Positions 9,371 through 18,366 of a stretch of 32,220 bases of DNA are shown here, one piece after another (position 1 is the stretch's first letter; the number at the start of each line of letters is the position of its first letter). The stretch is from the NCBI GenBank assembly GCA_963577065.1, contig CAUYXJ010000022.1:1-32220 (forward strand), read 5' to 3'. The position numbers and the translations under genes are program-made. The notes beneath the pieces were generated by a model that was not told the DNA's origin, made no database searches, and was given only the letters and a program-made list of their open reading frames with translations. Source of the DNA: CAUYXJ01 sp963577065 (GTDB lineage: Bacteria > Chloroflexota > Dehalococcoidia > Tepidiformales > Tepidiformaceae).

Positions 9371-10441
9371 GTGGTCAGTGAGGCCGCGGTCGCCGCCTAC
9401 CTCGCCGAGCGCCTCGATGCGCCCGTCGTGCTTACCTCGCTGCGGCAGACCTTCCCGGGGATGTCTCGCGAGACCTGGATCGTCGCGGTCGAGGTGGGCG
9501 AGGGGGCGGCGAAGGAAACCCGCGACCTCGTGGTGCGCGTCGATCCCCCGAGCGGTGGTGGGGTGCCGGTGCCGCTCAAGGTCGAGTGGGAGGTCTTCCG
9601 GCGGCTGTGGGGCTCGCCCGTGCCCGTGGCCGAACCGCTCTGGTACGACGAGGGGATCGACTTTGCGGAGGGGCGCCCACACTTCGTCCGGGTGCTCGTC
9701 GATGGCAGCCCCGTCATCCCCGGCCTCCATCGGCCCGGTCCCGAAGGCGATGCCCTGCGGCGGGCCACCGCTTTCGAGCACGCCGAGAAGCTGGCCATCG
9801 TGCACACCCTCGACTGGAAGGCGTACGGCTTCGACGAGTTCCTGCCGGCACCGCAGTCGCCCGCGCAGGCCGTGCGCCACGACTTCGACATTTGGAAGCA
9901 GCACTGGTTTGATCGCCGCACCGCGCCCTTCCCCGGCGTCACCGAGATCGTCTACTGGCTCGAAGAGCTGATCCCTACCGACTCGCCGCGCATCAGCTTG
10001 TTCAAGGGGAACAACGGGCTCAACGAAGAGATCTTCAAGGACGGCAAGATCGTCGCGATGAGCGACTGGGAGCTCGCGGGCCTCGGCGATCCGGCCCAGG
10101 ACTGGGCCTTCTCCCAGGGCATGCTCGGCCTCTACGACGAAGAGGCGACGCTCGCGCACTACGAAGAAGCGGCCGGTTTCCGGCTCTCCCGCCGCACCCT
10201 GGCGTTCTACAAGCTCTTCATGAGGTTCAAGGCCATCGTCTGTCTCAACTCCACCATGGGCGCCTTCATCGATGGCCGCGATCTGCGCGCGGTCCTGCCC
10301 TTCATGGGCCTCGGCAGCGTGAAGAACATGGAGTACTCGCTCGGGCCGCTCGTGGGCAAGAGCCTCGACGAGGCGACGGCAATGATGAGCGCGGGCCGCC
10401 GAGCGGCCAGGAATCACCGCGAGGAACAGGGGCTGGCATGA
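9371..10441 (+). CDS. APH-fold phosphotransferase-like protein, predicted pseudokinase
   Basis: A 356-residue member of the aminoglycoside-phosphotransferase/choline-kinase fold, GTG start 2 nt after the preceding stop. The N-lobe (1-110) and C-lobe are present, with the metal-binding SDWELAGLGDPAQDWAFSQG intact (D232). In the catalytic loop, where active relatives have H-G-D-x4-N, this protein has K212-G-N214-N-G-L-N218, so both the His and the catalytic Asp are replaced. A second APH-like protein at 28188-29237 keeps a canonical HGD loop, giving a control in the same window. It may bind nucleotide without transferring phosphate, or act through a changed mechanism. Its role probably depends on the lipocalin-type partner upstream. 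Confidence 0.82.
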   Translation: MVSEAAVAAYLAERLDAPVVLTSLRQTFPGMSRETWIVAVEVGEGAAKETRDLVVRVDPPSGGGVPVPLKVEWEVFRRLWGSPVPVAEPLWYDEGIDFAEGRPHFVRVLVDGSPVIPGLHRPGPEGDALRRATAFEHAEKLAIVHTLDWKAYGFDEFLPAPQSPAQAVRHDFDIWKQHWFDRRTAPFPGVTEIVYWLEELIPTDSPRISLFKGNNGLNEEIFKDGKIVAMSDWELAGLGDPAQDWAFSQGMLGLYDEEATLAHYEEAAGFRLSRRTLAFYKLFMRFKAIVCLNSTMGAFIDGRDLRAVLPFMGLGSVKNMEYSLGPLVGKSLDEATAMMSAGRRAARNHREEQGLA

Positions 10442-10935
10442 AGCCGACGACGAAGCAGATCATCGACGGCATCTCCTGGGTGCTCGACAACCGCGTCGCT
10501 CCCGAAGCGACGGAGGCGTGGGCAGCGAGCTCACTGCGCAGCGTCCGCGGGCTCCTCCAGCACCTCTCCGTTCGCGTCGAGCACGAAGGCCCGCTGCTGA
10601 CCGAGGACAACGCCGATCTGCGCGCACTTCTCAGCGAAGCCGCTGCGCGGCTGGCCGACGGCGGCGAGGCGTGGCGGACGCTCGCCCCCGATGTCCGCGC
10701 CGCCCTCGCTCGCGAATGGCGCGACCCCGCTGCCTACCCGACCATCGCCTCACTCGATGAGGAGAACGAGGCGCTGAGCAGCCTCGTGGAGCGCCTCATC
10801 CACGCGCTCCACGCCGATGGTCTGGACGATCCCCACCGCCAGGAGACCCACGCCGCCGTTCGCGCCTACCTCGCGCGCCAATCCGAGCGTGAGCGGCCGC
10901 TGTACGCCCCAGCGTTCACAGGGCCTCCGTATTAG
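10438..10935 (+). CDS. Helical hypothetical protein, third gene of the trio
   Basis: A 165-residue protein whose ATG overlaps the preceding stop in an ATGA junction, so expression is probably coupled. It is all-helical by eye, with three or four amphipathic stretches (for example SSLRSVRGLLQHLSVRVEHE and ENEALSSLVERLIHALHADG). It has no cysteine, no signal peptide and no membrane segment. The family is not recognised. The tight coupling suggests that it forms a complex with, or is a regulatory subunit for, the APH-like pseudokinase. It ends where the repeat island begins. Confidence 0.75.
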   Translation: MKPTTKQIIDGISWVLDNRVAPEATEAWAASSLRSVRGLLQHLSVRVEHEGPLLTEDNADLRALLSEAAARLADGGEAWRTLAPDVRAALAREWRDPAAYPTIASLDEENEALSSLVERLIHALHADGLDDPHRQETHAAVRAYLARQSERERPLYAPAFTGPPY

Positions 10936-11702
10936 GGGAGTCGAGCTCGCTGCGCTGGTGGTTATTAGCTCGCTTTCGCTCGGTCGTTCCGGGTTATTAG
11001 CTCGCTGGCGCTCGGTCGCTCGACTGCTGCGCTGCGCTCCGCGCTCGCTCCGGTTGCCTGCGGCAACCCGTCTCGGTGGCCGGTCGCTAGGGCTCGCCCC
11101 GGTCGCCTGCGGCGACCCGGCGTCGGTGGTGGGTAGCTCGCTAGTGGTTTCGAGGTCGTTCGCGCTCAGCGCTCGCGCGCATCGCGTGATCGCTGGCCAA
11201 CGGCCGCGGCCTTGTCGCGGCGACGCGCGTTGCGGGCGGCTCGACTGCTGCGCTGCGCTCCGCGCTCGCCCGGTGGTTCCGGGGTCGTTCGCGCTCAGCG
11301 CTAGCGCGCGTCGCGCGATCGCTTGCCAACGGCCGGCGCTGTCGCCGCGACGTGCGTTGCGGGCGGCTCGACTGCTGCGCTGCGCACCGCGCTCGCCCGG
11401 TGGTTTTGGCGTTGAGCTCGCTTAGCTCGGTCGCTCGACTGCTGCGCTGCGCTCCGCGCTTGCTCCGGTTGCCTGCGGCAACCCGCCTCCGTGGCCGGTC
11501 GCTGGGGGTCGCCCCAGTCGCCTGCGGCGACCCCGAGTCGGTGGGTAGCTCGCTAGCGTTTGGTCGCTCGAGTGCCTCGCTGCGCTCAGCGCTCGCTCCG
11601 ATAGCCCTGGCTACCCGGTAGTGGGCAGCAGCTGTCCCGGGGCTCGGGCCGGGCCCGCTCCCGCGGCGGCTGCAGTACGATCCCGTCTCCCGGGAGGTGG
11701 CC
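10936..11702. repeat. Intergenic repeat island with A-B-B'-A' architecture
   Basis: About 770 bp without a supported gene. Module A (11011-11144) is repeated as A' (11426-11556) at high identity. Between them lies module B (11154-11278), repeated as B' (11283-11405). The words GCTCGACTGCTGCGCTGCGC and GGTAGCTCGCTAG recur. Each A copy contains two hairpins: GGTTGCCTGCGGCAACC (11052-11068 and 11467-11483) and a GTCGCCTGCGGCGAC core (11102-11116, 11518-11532). Open frames across it are repetitive Arg/Ala/Leu-rich shadows. The structure resembles mosaics of extragenic palindromes. Similar words reappear at 18789-18890. Confidence 0.85.
11052..11068. repeat. Extragenic palindrome in module A
   Basis: GGTTGCCTGCGGCAACC, 7-bp arms and a 3-nt loop. 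A second hairpin of the same design, GGTCGCCTGCGGCGACC, is at 11101-11117. Equivalent copies occur in A' at 11467-11483 and 11518-11532. Confidence 0.85.
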
Positions 11703-12764
11703 ATGAAAGTTGGCGGAAGTTACCCCGCGACCTGGCTCGCCGAAGTTGGACCGCAGGCGCGCCGGCTCGAGGAGCTCGGCTACGATTTCGCCGGCACCGG
11801 CGAGCTGGCGCACGACCCCATGGTCCTGGCTACGGCCGCGGCGCTCGCGACTGAGCACATCGAGATCGGGACGCTCGCGATCGCCTTTGGTCGCGCGCCG
11901 ATGGTGTTGGCGATGGGCGCTTGGGATCTGCAGCAGGCCACGGGCGGGCGCTTCTCGCTCAGCCTCGGCAGCCAGGTGAAGGGCCACATCCAGAAGCGCT
12001 TCGGGATGCCCTGGACCGCCCCCGCGCCCCGCATGCGGGAGTACATCCGCACGCTTCACGCTATCTGGGACACCTTCGAGAGCGGCGCGAAGCCGGACTA
12101 CGTGGGCGAGAGCTATCGCTTCACGCTCATGAACCCGATGTTCCAGCCCGGTCCCATCGGCCTCCCCCGCCCCAAGGTGTTTCTCGCTGCCGTGGGAGAG
12201 GGGATGACGCGGGTCGCCGGTGAGGTCGCCGACGGCGTCCTGCCCCACGGCTTCACCACCGACAAGTACATGCGCGAGGTCTTCCTGCCAAACGTCGCGA
12301 AGGGGCTCGAGCGTGGCGGGCGCACCTGGCAGGACATCGAGATCACCGGCGGTGGCTTCGCCGTCTTCGGCGAAGACGAGTCCGAGATTGAGCAGAAGCT
12401 GGACGCTCTGCGCCAACCGATCTCGTTCTACGGCTCGACCCGCAGCTACCACGATGTCTGGCGCGTGCACGGCTGGGAGGAGCTGGGGATGCAGCTCCAC
12501 TCCCTCTCCCTGCAGGGAGAGTGGGAGGAGATGAAGCGGATCATCCCCGAGGATGTCCTGCACGAGTTCGCTCAGACTTCGACGTACGACGACCTTCCCC
12601 GCTTCGTCGCCGACCACCGCGAGTACGCGAGCCGCATCAGCTTCAGCATGCCCACCGAGACCCCGGCGCAGCGGGAGCGGTTCAGCAGCGTCCTGCAGGA
12701 GCTCCAGGCGGTGGAGACGGCGCGCGTCCCGCGGGAGCTCGCCCTCGCGAGCGAGCCCGCGTGA
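11703..12764 (+). CDS. LLM-class (luciferase-like) F420-type oxidoreductase
   Basis: A 353-residue protein from the ATG at 11703, which follows GGGAGG by 6 nt; an in-frame GTG at 11697 overlaps that ribosome site and is less likely. It begins MKVGGSYPATWLAEVGPQAR and continues with RRLEELGYDFAGTGELAHDP, the first beta-alpha unit of the TIM barrel. EIGTLAIAFGRAPMVLAMGA, DLQQATGGRFSLSLGSQVKG and RPKVFLAAVGEGMTRVAGEV are typical of F420-dependent LLM oxidoreductases. Members use reduced F420 or FMN to oxidise or reduce small organic substrates. The cofactor is inferred from the subfamily. The gene opens a plus-strand run with the ketopantoate reductase-like, PutA-like and P450 genes. Confidence 0.88.
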   Translation: MKVGGSYPATWLAEVGPQARRLEELGYDFAGTGELAHDPMVLATAAALATEHIEIGTLAIAFGRAPMVLAMGAWDLQQATGGRFSLSLGSQVKGHIQKRFGMPWTAPAPRMREYIRTLHAIWDTFESGAKPDYVGESYRFTLMNPMFQPGPIGLPRPKVFLAAVGEGMTRVAGEVADGVLPHGFTTDKYMREVFLPNVAKGLERGGRTWQDIEITGGGFAVFGEDESEIEQKLDALRQPISFYGSTRSYHDVWRVHGWEELGMQLHSLSLQGEWEEMKRIIPEDVLHEFAQTSTYDDLPRFVADHREYASRISFSMPTETPAQRERFSSVLQELQAVETARVPRELALASEPA

Positions 12765-12793
12765 GCGCCCCGTCCGCGTGGCCGCGCTGAACC

Positions 12794-13729
12794 GTGGCCA
12801 AGGTCGCCGTCATCGGTGCGGGTGCCGTCGGCTCGTACTACGGTGCCCGTCTCGCGCAGGCCGGGCACGACGTCCGCTTCCTCATGCGCCGCGACTACGA
12901 GGCCGTTGCGCAGCGCGGTCTGCGCATCGAATCTCATCGCGGTGACTTCACCCTGCAGCGTCCGGCGATCGCCCGCGATGCGGCCGCGATCGGTCGCGTC
13001 GACTGGGTGCTCTGCGGCCTCAAGGCGACCTCGCTCGAGCACGCCCCGGAGCTGATCCGCCCCTGCCTCGGGCCCGAAACCCGCGTCCTCGCCATCATGA
13101 ACGGGCTCGGCGTCGAGGAGACGCTGGCCCGGTCGCTCGGCACGGAGCGCATCTTCGGCGGCCTCGCCTTCACCTGCCTCAATCGGGGCGAGCCGGGCGT
13201 CGTTCACCACTACGACTACGGCCAGGTCACGATCGCCCACCTCGGCGACGACCCCGCCGAGCTTGCGCGCGCCCTCACCCTCTGGGAGGGCGCGAACGCG
13301 GAGATCGACACGGCGCCGTCGCTGCTTCAGGCGCGCTGGGAGAAGCTGGTCTGGAACGTGCCCTTCAACGGCCTCACGGTGTCCGCGGGTGGGGTCACCA
13401 CGGAGGCGATCGTGACCGATCGGGGGCTGCGCCGCGAAGCGGAACTGCTCATGTGCGAGGTGGTCGCGGCTGGGAACGCCGAATTGGCGGCGAACGGCGA
13501 GCCCAACCGCATCGAGGGCGAGGCGCTGATCGCGCGCATGTTCGCGCTTACCGATGTGATGGGGCCGTACCGGCCGAGCACGCTGATCGATTTCGTCGAG
13601 GGACGCGCCCTCGAGGTCGAGGCCATCTTCGCGGAGCCGGCCCGCCGCGCGCGCGGGCTCGGCGTCGCCGCGCCGCGAATGGAGATGTTGGCGGCGCTCC
13701 TCGCGGCTCTCGATCCCGGCCTACCATGA
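12794..13729 (+). CDS. Ketopantoate reductase family (PanE/ApbA) protein
   Basis: A 311-residue protein, GTG start 29 nt after the LLM gene. The N-terminal Rossmann NADPH site is VAVIGAGAVGSYYGARLAQA (GxGxxG). The family signatures MNGLGVEETLA and WEKLVWNVPFNGLTV are present, the latter with the catalytic-lysine region, and a helical C-terminal domain follows. PanE reduces 2-dehydropantoate to pantoate for CoA synthesis, but many paralogues with this profile act on other 2-keto acids. With no other pantothenate gene nearby and catabolic neighbours, the exact substrate is uncertain. The PutA-like gene starts 4 nt later. Confidence 0.85.
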   Translation: MAKVAVIGAGAVGSYYGARLAQAGHDVRFLMRRDYEAVAQRGLRIESHRGDFTLQRPAIARDAAAIGRVDWVLCGLKATSLEHAPELIRPCLGPETRVLAIMNGLGVEETLARSLGTERIFGGLAFTCLNRGEPGVVHHYDYGQVTIAHLGDDPAELARALTLWEGANAEIDTAPSLLQARWEKLVWNVPFNGLTVSAGGVTTEAIVTDRGLRREAELLMCEVVAAGNAELAANGEPNRIEGEALIARMFALTDVMGPYRPSTLIDFVEGRALEVEAIFAEPARRARGLGVAAPRMEMLAALLAALDPGLP

Positions 13730-15112
13730 ACCCGTGAGCAGCGAGCCCGTCTCCCCCACCCACGCGCGTGATCTCGAGCCCGCGATCAGCGAACGAGGCC
13801 GGGCGCTGCTCGCCGCAGTCGAGCCCGAGCGGCTGATCGCCCTGAGCCCCGCCTGGTGGCAGGACCGCCTCATGGAGTGGGCCACCGACGACCCCGAGTT
13901 CCGCGTGAAGCTCCTGCGTTTCGTGGACGTGCTCCCGGCCCTCCGGTCGAGTCGCGCGATCGCCGACCACGTGCGCCAGTACTTCCGTGACGACGCGCCT
14001 GCGGCCGTGCGCCTGGGCTCGGCGATCGGCAGGCGTAAGATCTTCCGTCCCGTCCTCTCGCGCGTGGTGCGGCAGGGTGTCTTCGCGATGGCCGAGCGCT
14101 TCATCGGCGGTGCCAGCCCGGCTGCTGCGCTTCCCCGGCTGCGTGAGCTCGTCGAAGACGGCACCGCCTACACGATCGATCTGCTTGGCGAGGCGACACT
14201 CTCCGAGGCCGAGGCGGACGGCTACCGCGACCGCTACTTTGAGGTGTTCCAGGTCCTCGGGAAGAGCCGCGGCTGGGACGCGCCTTCTGACGTTCGCCAG
14301 CCGAATGTGTCGATCAAGCTTTCGGCGCTGACTTCGCACTTCGAGCCGGCGGCGCCGGGGGCGACCTACGCCGCCTTGCGCGGGAGGCTGCTGCCGATCC
14401 TCGAGTGCGCCCGCGAGGCCGGCGCTTTCGTGAATATCAATATGGAGCAGTACCGCTACAAGGACCTGACGCACACGGTCCTCGAGCAGCTCGTGCGCGA
14501 AGAGGGAGTGGCACGCTGGCCCGACTTGGGAATCGTCGTCCAGGCCTACCTGCGCGACGCCGGCGATGACATCGCGCGGATCGAGGGCATCGCGCGCGAG
14601 CGTGGCGCCCCGATCACCGTGCGCCTGGTGAAGGGCGCCTATTGGGACGAAGAGACGATCCTCGCCCAGCAGCAGAGCCACCCCGTTCCGGTTTTCGAGG
14701 AGAAGGCCGCGACGGACGCGAACTACGAGCGCTGCAGCGGCCTCCTCGTCGAGGCCTACCCCCACCTTCGCCCAGCCTTCGCGAGCCATAACCCGCGCTC
14801 GTTGGCGCAGGCGATAGCCGTTGCCGAGGAGGCGCGCATTCCCCGCGCCGAGGTCGAGTTCCAAATGCTCTACGGCATGGCCGAGGGGCTCCGCCGGGCG
14901 GTCCAGGCGCAGGGCTACCGCACCCGCGTCTACGTGCCGGCGGGCGAGATCCTCCCCGGAATGGCCTACCTCGTGCGGCGCTTGCTCGAGAACACCTCGA
15001 ACGAGTCCTGGCTCGTGAACAAGCACGAGCACGGCGACGCCGCGGAGGCCCTGCGGCCGCCGGCCCCGGCCCCGCCCGCCACCCCCGCGCGCCGCCGCCG
15101 CTTCCGCAACCA

Positions 15113-15125
15113 CCCCCCCCCCCCC
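15113..15125. repeat. C13 homopolymer tract in the PutA-type linker
   Basis: Thirteen C separate the PRODH frame (ending FRNHPP) from the P5CDH frame (PLEWHRPEER). Removing a suitable number of C would join them into one frame. Confidence 0.9.
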
Positions 15126-15854
15126 ACTGGAGTGGCACCGTCCCGAAGAGCGCAGCGCCATGGCCCAGGCGATCGCGCAGGCGCGCGAATCGTTCGGGGG
15201 CGATCACCCCCTCCTCATCGACGGCGAGGCCGTCGAGTCGGACGAGTGGCTCGAGGTGCGTCCGCCGGCGACGCCCTCCGTCCTCATGGGCCGCGCCGCC
15301 GCAGCCAAGGCGGAGCACGTGGACCGTGCGGTTCAGGCGGCGCGAGCGGCCTTTCCCGCCTGGCGGGACACATCGGCGCGAGCCCGCGCCCGCGCCCTCC
15401 GGCGAGCGGCGAAGCTGATGGACGAGCGCCGCTACGCGCTCGCCGCGACGATGGTCTTCGAAAGCGGCAAGCCCTGGCGTGAGGCCGACGGCGATGTGAT
15501 CGAGGCGATCGACTTCGTCCGCTACTACGCCGCCGAGGGCGAGCGCCTCGGCCGCGGCATCAACCTCTCCACTGTCCCCGGTGAAGCCAACCACTACTCG
15601 TACGAGGGCCGCGGCGTCGTCGGCGTGATCGCACCCTGGAACTTCCCGCTCGCGATCCTCGGGGGCATGACTGCGGCCGCTCTTGCGGGCGGGAACGCGG
15701 TCGTCATGAAGCCGGCGCATCAGTCGCCGATCATCGCCGGCTCGCTCGCGCGCATCCTCCACGAGGCGGGCGTGCCTGCGGGTGTGCTCCATTGCCTCCC
15801 CGGCCGCGGGCCGGAGGCGGGCCAGGCGCTCGTCGAGCACGCGGGCGTCGACAT

Positions 15855-15895
15855 GATCGCGTTCACCGGCGGCAACGCCGCCGGTGAACGCGATC
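15855..15895. repeat. 41-bp perfect inverted repeat at the second frame break
   Basis: Arms 15855-15873 and 15877-15895 (19 bp, GATCGCGTTCACCGGCGGC and its complement) flank the 3-nt loop AAC. The left arm encodes the conserved IAFTGG of the aldehyde dehydrogenase; the right arm encodes VNAI in a different frame. Confidence 0.95.
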
Positions 15896-16855
15896 GCGCG
15901 CGCCGCGGCCGTCGTGCGGCCCGGACAGCGCAGGCTCAAGAAGCTGTTGGCCGAGCTCGGCGGGAAGAACGCCATCATCGTCGACGAAGACGCCGACCTC
16001 GACCTTGCCGTCGATGGTGCGGTCGGCTCGGCCTTCGGCTACGCCGGCCAGAAGTGCAGCGCGGCGAGCCGCGTCATCGTCGTCGGCGCCACTTACGACG
16101 AGTTCCGCTCGCGCCTCGCGGCGGCGGTCGAGAGCTTGCCCGTGGGCGCGCCAGACGACCCCTACACGGTTGTGCCACCGGTCGTTTCCGCGGAGGCCCG
16201 CGAGAGGATCGAGGCGTACGTCGCTGTCGGCGCCCGCGAAGGGAAGCTGCTCGCGCGGGGTGCGGTGCCCGCCGGCGAGGGCCACTACGTCGCCCTGCAC
16301 GTCTTCGAGGAGGTGCCGCCCGAATCTTCGCTCGCTTGTGAGGAGGTGTTCGGGCCGGTCCTCACGCTCTTCCGCGCGAGCGAATTCGAGGAGGCGCTCG
16401 ATCTCGCACTCGATTCGGCGTTCGCACTCACGGGCGGCCTCTACTCGCGCCACCCGCAGAACATTGCCCGCGCCCGCGAGGCCTTCCGCGTCGGCAACCT
16501 CTATCTCAATCGCGGCACGACGGGAGCGATCGTAGGGCGCCAGCCCTTCGCCGGCTTCCACATGTCGGGCACCGGCGACAAGACCGGCGGGCCCGACTAC
16601 GTGCAGCAGTACACGATCACCCGCGTCGTCACCGAGAACACCATGCGGCGGGGCTTCGCGCCCGAGTGGGAGCCCGGCGCCGAAGGCGGCTAGCGAGGCG
16701 GTGCAGGCCGACCGAGCGGTTGGCCGGCGAGAACGTTGCGCTTCATCCACATCGGTGCAGGCGGCAGGGGACCGTGGAAGAAGAACCGCTGCGCGAGCGG
16801 GGCGCCTTCGGTAGGGTTACGCCACCGCGCGAAGACGCATCAGGAGACGAACGCC

Positions 16856-18112
16856 ATGGGCCTCGCCGACTTTAACCTCATGGATCCCGAAACGCTCGAG
16901 TGTCCCTACCCCTTCTACAAAGCGCTTCACGAGGAAGCGCCCGTCTACATGGTTCCCGCAATGGGCATGGGCGTGGTCAGCACCTACGATCTCATCCAGG
17001 AAGTCGTGCACGACCCGGAGACGTACTCGTCCGCGAGGCCGACCGGCCCCGGGACTCCTCCGGGGATGGCCGAGGAAGAGGTCGATCCTGAGATCCAGGA
17101 GCTGCAGGCGAAAAGTCTGGGCTCAGCCGCGACCCTCCTCTCCGCGGACCCGCCCTACCACGCGCGCTACCGCTCGCTCGTGAACAAGGCGCTCTCGGCG
17201 CGGCGTGTGGCGGGCATGGAGGGCTACGTCCGCGAGCTCGTGACCGAGCTCATCGACGGCTTCATCGACGATGGCAAGGCCGACTTCACGAGCCAGTTCG
17301 CGGACGAGCTGCCGATGGCAGTCGTCGCGAACCAGATCGGCGTGCCGCCGGCGGAACTGCGCGACTTCAAGAAGCGCGCGGACCTGGCCATCGGCGGCAT
17401 CGAGCGCAAGATCACGCCGGAGCAGGAGCTGGAGGTGCTTCGCGCCGGCGTCGAGCTGCAGCAGTACTTTCTCCGCCGCGCGGAAGAGCGCCGTCAGGAC
17501 CCGCAGGACGACATCCTCACGGTCCTGGCAACGGCCGAGCTCGAGACCGACGACGGCTCTCGCCCCCTGAACGACGACGAGATCCTGAGCATCCTCAACC
17601 AGCTCCAGGTCGCGGGCAAAGAGACCACCGCGCACCTCATCGGGAGCGCGATGCTCCTGCTCATCCAGAATCCGGAGCAGCTCGAGGCCGTCCAGAACGA
17701 CCCGTCCCTGATCGCGAACATGATGGAGGAAGCGCTGCGCGCGGAGTCCCCCGTGCGGGCGCTGTTCCGCACGACCACCCGCGAAACCACCCTCGGTGGC
17801 GTCACCATTCCTGAAGCGACCACGCTCATGCTCGTCTACGCGGCCGCGAACCGGGACGTGCGCGAGTTCGCAAATGCGGCCGACTTCGACGTCAAGCGCG
17901 AGAACGCCCGCAGCCAGCTCGCCTTCAGCGCGGGACCGCACTACTGCATCGGGTCCGCCCTCGCCCGGCTCGAGATCCGAGTGGCGTTCGAGGAGGTTCT
18001 GAAGCGGATGAAGAACTTCCGCCTCGATCCGGCCCACCCCGAGCCACGCCACCAGACGAGCTACATCCTCCGGGGGCTGGAAGAGCTGCACATCACGTTC
18101 GAGCCAGCGTAG
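16856..18112 (+). CDS. Cytochrome P450
   Basis: A 418-residue soluble bacterial P450. The ATG at 16856 is preceded by CAGGAGACG; the frame is open further 5' but without family sequence. It contains the I-helix LQVAGKETTAHLIGSAM (oxygen-activating AGxxTT), the K-helix EALR (ExxR), the FRTTTRE region, and the heme loop FSAGPHYCIGSALARLEI with ligand C364. A class I enzyme needing ferredoxin and reductase is likely; none is encoded nearby. The substrate is unknown, but the epoxide hydrolase and LLM oxidoreductase nearby suggest terpenoid, sterol or hydrocarbon oxidation. Its TAG is contiguous with a 15-unit heptamer repeat, so the gene end may have been reshaped by repeat insertion. Confidence 0.93.
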   Translation: MGLADFNLMDPETLECPYPFYKALHEEAPVYMVPAMGMGVVSTYDLIQEVVHDPETYSSARPTGPGTPPGMAEEEVDPEIQELQAKSLGSAATLLSADPPYHARYRSLVNKALSARRVAGMEGYVRELVTELIDGFIDDGKADFTSQFADELPMAVVANQIGVPPAELRDFKKRADLAIGGIERKITPEQELEVLRAGVELQQYFLRRAEERRQDPQDDILTVLATAELETDDGSRPLNDDEILSILNQLQVAGKETTAHLIGSAMLLLIQNPEQLEAVQNDPSLIANMMEEALRAESPVRALFRTTTRETTLGGVTIPEATTLMLVYAAANRDVREFANAADFDVKRENARSQLAFSAGPHYCIGSALARLEIRVAFEEVLKRMKNFRLDPAHPEPRHQTSYILRGLEELHITFEPA

Positions 18113-18216
18113 TTGGCCGTTGGCCCTTGGCCGTTGGCCGTTGGCCGTTGGCCGTTGGCCGTTGGCCCTTGGCCGTTAGCCGTTGGCCGTTGGCCGTTGG
18201 CCGTTGGCTCTTGGCT
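18112..18216. repeat. (GTTGGCC)15 heptanucleotide tandem repeat
   Basis: Fifteen 7-bp units, mostly GTTGGCC with variants CTTGGCC, GTTAGCC, GTTGGCT and CTTGGCT. The first base of the array is the G of the P450 stop codon. Because 7 is not a multiple of 3, it reads through all frames and is not coding. Confidence 0.97.
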
Positions 18217-18359
18217 GCGCTCCCCTTCGATCGTGGCGGCTGCCCGTCGCTCCGCCTGGCGGAGCCAAGGAGGCGCGCGCCTTCGTCGAACTCTGAACTC
18301 CGTCGCCGCGGATCGTACCGCGCGTGCCCTCGGTCCCTCTCTGAACGCTGAACTCTGAA
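18217..18359. repeat. Repeat-rich spacer: palindrome and first TGAAC block
   Basis: It contains the 17-bp palindrome GCTCCGCCTGGCGGAGC (18249-18265), a short TGAAC block at 18284-18305, and most of copy 1 of a ~50-bp unit (18316-18366) that starts TACCGCGCGTGCCCTCG and ends in TGAAC heptads. No gene is supported. Confidence 0.8.
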
Positions 18360-18366
18360 CTACGTC
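18316..18366. repeat. ~50-bp dispersed repeat with TGAAC heptads, copy 1
   Basis: TACCGCGCGTGCCCTCG followed by CTGAACGCTGAACTCTGAAC. The stop codon of the neighbouring LEH/SnoaL-like gene (18360-18362) lies inside it. Confidence 0.85.

Larger units (their letters stand above)
13734..16693 (+). pseudogene. Bifunctional proline dehydrogenase / P5C dehydrogenase (PutA-type) with two frame lesions
   Basis: Proline oxidation to glutamate. Segment 1 (13734 to ~15112, GTG start) is a complete PRODH barrel: VSIKLSAL, NINMEQYRYKDLTHTVLEQL, VRLVKGAYWDEE, FASHNPRS and YRTRVYVPAGEILPGMAYLV. After a Pro/Ala linker the frame is lost in a C13 tract (15113-15125). Segment 2 (to ~15877) resumes as PLEWHRPEERSAMAQAIAQA, which matches the usual start of the P5CDH part, and runs through APWNFPLAI to MIAFTGG. 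There a 41-bp palindrome shifts the frame again. Segment 3 (to 16693) holds ELGGKNAIIVD, the catalytic Cys in GYAGQKCSAASR and EVFGPVLTL. All active-site parts survive, so the breaks are recent or are consensus errors. Fusions of this order are established. Confidence 0.85.

Noticed and set aside
10936..11702. CRISPR array in the repeat island
   Set aside because: The repeats are long modules with internal palindromes and no regular repeat-spacer spacing; no cas gene is nearby.
10817..11704. Open frames across the 11-kb repeat island on both strands
   Set aside because: They translate the repeats into repeated Arg/Ala/Ser/Leu blocks, differ between copies and have no ribosome sites.
16736..16855. 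In-frame 5' extension of the P450 reading RFIHIGAGGRGPW, like a Gfo/Idh dinucleotide site
   Set aside because: Only ~15 residues are suggestive, the rest is not protein-like, and the P450 start at 16856 has a good ribosome site. It may be a tiny relic but cannot be supported.
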